From assembly GCF_037026685.1 (NCBI RefSeq), contig NZ_JBANET010000024.1:5668-69667 (forward strand): a stretch of 64,000 nucleotides of DNA. Reading direction: 5' to 3'. Numbering within the stretch: the stretch's first letter is position 1; the number at the start of each line of letters is the position of its first letter. The stretch comes from Orrella sp037026685 (GTDB taxonomy: Bacteria > Pseudomonadota > Gammaproteobacteria > Burkholderiales > Burkholderiaceae_B). Under the pieces are notes generated by a model. It had not been told where the DNA came from and did no database searches. It worked only from the letters and a program-made list of their open reading frames with translations. This document shows positions 60,722-64,000 of the stretch, in pieces. A program made the position numbers and the translations under genes.

Positions 60722-61497
60722 TCGGTGCGCAGGGACTGCGCCTGCGGCGCGGCGGGCGCGAGGTGCTGGCCGGCGTGGATTTCCTGCTGCGGCCGGGCGA
60801 ACTGGTGGCCTTGCTCGGCGCCAACGGGGCCGGCAAGTCGACCCTGCTGGCGGTGCTGGCCGGCGACCTGGCGCCCGATGCCGGGCAGGCCAGCCTGGAC
60901 GGCCAGCCGCTGGGGCGGCTGGGCGCGGCCGCGCTGGCGCGCCGGCGCGCCGTGCTGCCGCAGCACAGCAGCCTGGGTTTCGAACTGTCGGCCGGCGAGG
61001 TCGTGGCGATGGGCGCCTATCCCTATCCGGAGCTGTCGCCCGCGCAGGCCGAGGCCGGCATCGGGCAGGCGCTGGCCCTGGCCGACGCCCAGGCGTTCCG
61101 TGACCGGCCCTATGGCTCGCTGTCCGGCGGCGAGCAGCAGCGCGTGCAGTGCGCGCGGGTGCTGCTGCAGGCGCTGGCGCAGCGCCTGCCCGGGCAATCG
61201 CGTTTCCTGATGCTGGACGAACCCACGGCCAGCCTGGATCCCTTGCACCAGCACGGCCTGCTGCGCGCCGCCGGCCGGCTGGCGCACGAGCATGGGCTGG
61301 GCGTGCTGGTGATCCTGCACGACATCAACCTGGCGGCGCGCTGGTGCGACAGGCTGGTGTTCATGGCGCAGGGCCGCATCGCGGCGGACGGGCCCGCCGC
61401 CCAGGTGCTCCGGCCGGCGGTATTGCAGCAGGTGTACGGCTTGCCGGCGCGCGTGCTGGAGGACCGCGGCCGGCCGGTGGTGTTGTTCGGCGATTGA
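60718..61497 (+). CDS. hmuV: Heme ABC transporter ATPase HmuV
   Basis: A 259-residue ATPase with Walker A LLGANGAGKSTLL, signature SLSGGEQQRVQCARVL, Walker B RFLMLDEPTASLD and the switch His in VILHDINLAARW. PQHSSLGFELSAGEVV is typical of HmuV. It completes the importer with hmuU. It is convergent with ubiD, with 57 bp between. Confidence 0.94.
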   Translation: MIGAQGLRLRRGGREVLAGVDFLLRPGELVALLGANGAGKSTLLAVLAGDLAPDAGQASLDGQPLGRLGAAALARRRAVLPQHSSLGFELSAGEVVAMGAYPYPELSPAQAEAGIGQALALADAQAFRDRPYGSLSGGEQQRVQCARVLLQALAQRLPGQSRFLMLDEPTASLDPLHQHGLLRAAGRLAHEHGLGVLVILHDINLAARWCDRLVFMAQGRIAADGPAAQVLRPAVLQQVYGLPARVLEDRGRPVVLFGD

Positions 61498-61507
61498 GCG
61501 GCTGCGC

Positions 61508-61525
61508 CCGCGCGTTTTCGCGCGG
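61508..61525. terminator. Possible bidirectional terminator between hmuV and ubiD
   Basis: CCGCGCG-TTTT-CGCGCGG forms a perfect seven-pair stem with a TTTT loop in the 57-bp gap between the convergent stops. No run of T follows, so termination efficiency is doubtful, but its position suits both genes. Confidence 0.4.
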
Positions 61526-61554
61526 CCGGCGTCTGCCGCCCGTCCTGCGGCGTC

Positions 61555-63105
61555 CTACAGGCCGAGTTCGCCCCACATGGCGTCGACGCGGGCCTTGACC
61601 GCCGGGTCCATCCTGATGGGCGTGCCCCATTCGCGCTGGGTCTCGCCGGGCCACTTGTTGGTCGCGTCCATGCCCAGCTTGCCGCCCAGCCCGGATACCG
61701 GCGAGGCGAAGTCCAGGTAGTCGATCGGCGTGTTTTCCACCGTCACCGTATCGCGCACCGGGTCCATGCGGGTGGTCATGGCCCAGACCACTTCCTTCCA
61801 GTCGCGCACGTCGATGTCCTCGTCCACCACCACGATGAACTTGGTGTACATGAACTGGCGCAGCACGCTCCAGAGCCCGAACATCACCCGCTTGGCGTGG
61901 CCGGGGTATTGCTTGCGCATGGACACCACCGCCAGGCGGTAGCTGCAGCCCTCGGGCGGCAGGTAGAAGTCCACGATCTCGGGCAGCTGGCGGCGCAGCA
62001 GCGGCACGAACACCTCGTTCAGCGCCACGCCCAGCACCGCCGGCTCGTCGGGCGGCTTGCCGGTATAGGTGGTGTGGTAGATGGCGTCGCGCCGCATCGT
62101 GATGCGTTCGACCGTGAAGACGGGGAACCAGTCCTGCTCGTTGTAGTAGCCGGTGTGGTCGCCATAGGGGCCTTCCAGCGCCATTTCGTAGTCGGACTGC
62201 GGCGGCGGCGGGGCCCCTTCGGGCACCTGGGGCGCGTGCGCGCGCGGGTCGGACGCCGGCAGCAGATGGCCCTCCAGCACGATTTCGGCGCTGGCCGGCA
62301 CCGACAGCGTGCTGCCCAGCGCCTGCGTCACTTCCGTGCGCGAGCCGCGCAGCAGGCCGGCGAACTGGTATTCGGACAGGCTGTCGGGCACGGGCGTGAC
62401 CGCGCCCAGGATGGTGGCCGGATCGGCGCCCAGCGCCACGGCCACCGGGAAGGGCTGGCCCGGGTGGGCCAGGCAGTGGTCGCGGAAATCCAGCGCGCCG
62501 CCGCGGTGCGACAGCCAGCGCATGATCAGCTTGTTGCGGCCGATGAGCTGCTGGCGGTAGATGCCCAGGTTCTGGCGGCGCGCCTTGGGCCCGCGCGTGA
62601 TCACCAGGCCCCAGGTGAGCAGCGGCGCGATGTCGCCCGGCCAGCAGGTCTGCAGGGGCAGGGCGCCCAGGTCCACCTCGTCGCCCTCGATGACGAGCTC
62701 CTGGCAGGGGGCGCCGCGCACCGTCTTGGGGCTCATGTCCCACATGGCCGACTTGAGCATGGCCACCTTGGACAGCGCATCGCGCAGCCCGCGCGGCGGC
62801 TCGGGCTCGCGCAGCGAGGCCAGCAGCTCGCCGGTCTCGCGCAGCGCGCCGACGTCCTCGGCGCCCATGCCCCAGGCCACGCGCTGGGGGGTGCCGAACA
62901 GGTTCGCCAGCACCGGCCGGCCGGCCGGCCGGCCGTCGTGCTGCGCGTTCTCGAAGAGCAAAGCCGGCCCCTGCGCACGCAGCACGCGGTCGCCGATCTC
63001 GGTTATCTCCAGATTCGTGGAAACCGGGGCAACAATGCGCCGCAAGGCGCCCCGTTGCTCGATCTGCGCGATAAAGTCCCTAAGATCCCTGTATTTCACC
63101 TTCAA
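61555..63105 (-). CDS. ubiD: UbiD-family decarboxylase (4-hydroxy-3-polyprenylbenzoate decarboxylase)
   Basis: A 516-residue prenyl-FMN-dependent decarboxylase of ubiquinone synthesis. Family blocks include IYRQQLIGRNKLIMRWL, SHRGGALDFRDH, PASAEIVLEG with the catalytic acidic residues, and LEGPYGDHTGYYN. ATG 63105 (MKVKYRDLRDF) is the standard start. It is divergent from the transglycosylase gene. Length near E. coli UbiD (497). Confidence 0.95.
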   Translation of the reverse strand: MKVKYRDLRDFIAQIEQRGALRRIVAPVSTNLEITEIGDRVLRAQGPALLFENAQHDGRPAGRPVLANLFGTPQRVAWGMGAEDVGALRETGELLASLREPEPPRGLRDALSKVAMLKSAMWDMSPKTVRGAPCQELVIEGDEVDLGALPLQTCWPGDIAPLLTWGLVITRGPKARRQNLGIYRQQLIGRNKLIMRWLSHRGGALDFRDHCLAHPGQPFPVAVALGADPATILGAVTPVPDSLSEYQFAGLLRGSRTEVTQALGSTLSVPASAEIVLEGHLLPASDPRAHAPQVPEGAPPPPQSDYEMALEGPYGDHTGYYNEQDWFPVFTVERITMRRDAIYHTTYTGKPPDEPAVLGVALNEVFVPLLRRQLPEIVDFYLPPEGCSYRLAVVSMRKQYPGHAKRVMFGLWSVLRQFMYTKFIVVVDEDIDVRDWKEVVWAMTTRMDPVRDTVTVENTPIDYLDFASPVSGLGGKLGMDATNKWPGETQREWGTPIRMDPAVKARVDAMWGELGL

Positions 63106-63183
63106 TATCCACGAATTTGGTTACATATGACGGAATCCACTGAGGTTAACATCGGGTCCATCGTTACCTAGGAGATTCCAATA

Positions 63184-63999
63184 ATGTCTGATGCGTCGGA
63201 CACGCCTACCTGGCGTCGGCTGGCGGTCACCGCCCACCATTATCTTGCAGAGCTGGTGCGAACCAGCGCCGTCTACCTCGGCATCGCCGTGCTGGTCGCG
63301 GCCACCATCATCGTTGCCTTGCCCGGCCTGCGCGACCAGGCGCTGCAGGCCCACAGCGCCATGGTCGCCGCGCTGGCGCCCGAATCCGTGCAGAATGCGC
63401 TGCCGTCCGAGACGGCCGGGATCGCGCCCGAGTCGCCCGCCTCGCCGACCGGCGCGCTGGGCATGCCCGGCGTGCGCAATTTCCTGGGCGCCATCGGCTC
63501 GGTGCCCCCGGTGCGCGTGCTGAACGAGCAGGGCATCACGCGCGAGCAGGTCGAAGCCCTGCGCGGCTACATTTCGCGCAAATACCGCGTGGCCTACGAC
63601 GCCACCGGCGTGCTGGTCAATACCGCCTTCCTGGTCGGGCACGAGCTGGACCTCGATCCCATCCTGCTGCTGGCCGTGATGGCCATCGAATCGCGCTACA
63701 ACCCTTTCGCGGAAAGCCATGTCGGCGCCCAGGGGCTGATGCAGGTCATGACCCGGGTGCACCGGGAGAAATTCGAGCCGTTCGGCGGCGGCGACGGCGT
63801 GGCCCTGAACCCGGTGGCCAACATCAAGGTCGGCGGGCAGATCCTGCGCGACTGCATCGACCGCCGCGGTTCGCGCGCGGCCGGCCTGGCCTGCTACGTG
63901 GGCGCCACCGGCCCCAGCGACGGCGGCTATGGCGCCAAGGTGCAGGCCGAGCGCCGCCGCCTGGCCCTGGCGGCCGGCGTGCCCCTGGCCAAGGACTAG
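63184..63999 (+). CDS. Membrane-anchored lytic transglycosylase (SLT domain)
   Basis: A 271-residue protein with one N-terminal membrane helix (residues ~28-48) and a periplasmic Ser/Pro/Ala-rich linker. The SLT domain spans about 135-255, with the catalytic Glu in VMAIESRYNPFAES and the following VGAQGLMQVMTRVH. It cleaves peptidoglycan strands by family. The stop TAG is at 63997-63999, one base before the window edge, so the gene is complete. AGGAG lies just upstream of ATG 63184. Confidence 0.92.
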   Translation: MSDASDTPTWRRLAVTAHHYLAELVRTSAVYLGIAVLVAATIIVALPGLRDQALQAHSAMVAALAPESVQNALPSETAGIAPESPASPTGALGMPGVRNFLGAIGSVPPVRVLNEQGITREQVEALRGYISRKYRVAYDATGVLVNTAFLVGHELDLDPILLLAVMAIESRYNPFAESHVGAQGLMQVMTRVHREKFEPFGGGDGVALNPVANIKVGGQILRDCIDRRGSRAAGLACYVGATGPSDGGYGAKVQAERRRLALAAGVPLAKD

Positions 64000-64000
64000 G

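Overview
The window is a very GC-rich, gene-dense bacterial chromosome segment. Gene content points to a betaproteobacterium of the Bordetella/Achromobacter (Alcaligenaceae) type: two Bug-family (TctC-like) binding proteins beside LysR regulators, an fdsGBACD-type soluble formate dehydrogenase, and the ybeZ-ybeY-corC-lnt and tgt-yajC-secDF blocks. This placement is inferred from protein families, not from a database match. I saw no insertion sequence, prophage or CRISPR array.

Layout. 1-6687 (minus strand): formate dehydrogenase operon fdsG-fdsB-fdsA-fdhD-fdsD followed by an OFA-family MFS transporter cut by the window edge. 6855-7958 (plus): divergent regulator with a ModE-type HTH and a binding-protein-like sensor. 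7977-12222 and 15334-15831: molybdenum cofactor genes (moaA, mobA, moeA, moaB, moaE, moaD, moaC), so enzyme, sulfurtransferase, transporter, regulator and cofactor supply lie together. 12301-15280: LysR/Bug/hydroxyisobutyrate-dehydrogenase-like cassette. 16003-18097: peroxiredoxin and an MFS protein with a repetitive proline-rich tail. 18101-19995: bioB translationally coupled to an EamA permease. 20212-27021: short DHCW-type cupin, FetAB-like ABC pair, lipoprotein hydrolase, Bug/esterase/LysR set and a PAP2-like membrane protein lacking family catalytic residues. 27286-32946: seven-gene Mrp/Pha antiporter operon, followed by a two-component system (33013-35741) whose AAA+ response regulator has GAFPNA where GAFTGA is expected. 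35769-37375: GntR regulator and a long, nearly gene-free region with TGTTCAACA operator-like sites. 37376-39263: lipoprotein resembling pyroglutamyl peptidase (C15) with an apparent Cys-to-Ser change, and a tiny exported protein. 39416-39744: tRNA-Asp, -Glu and -Ala. 39911-52506: housekeeping block on the minus strand (GNAT, lnt, corC, ybeY, ybeZ, miaB, secF, secD, yajC, tgt, queA). 52638-63999: dacB, upp, cysG, an unknown exported protein, a yqjD/yqjE/yqjK-like trio, a heme locus reduced to hmuS-hmuU-hmuV, ubiD and a lytic transglycosylase.

Most promising leads: the C15-like lipoprotein with a substituted nucleophile; the response regulator with an altered sigma-54 contact loop; the heme importer without receptor or periplasmic binding protein; the GntR operator region leading into an orphan start; the PAP2-like protein with lost catalytic residues; and bioB coupled to a possible biotin carrier. 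All rest on motif reading and family knowledge and were not tested by search.
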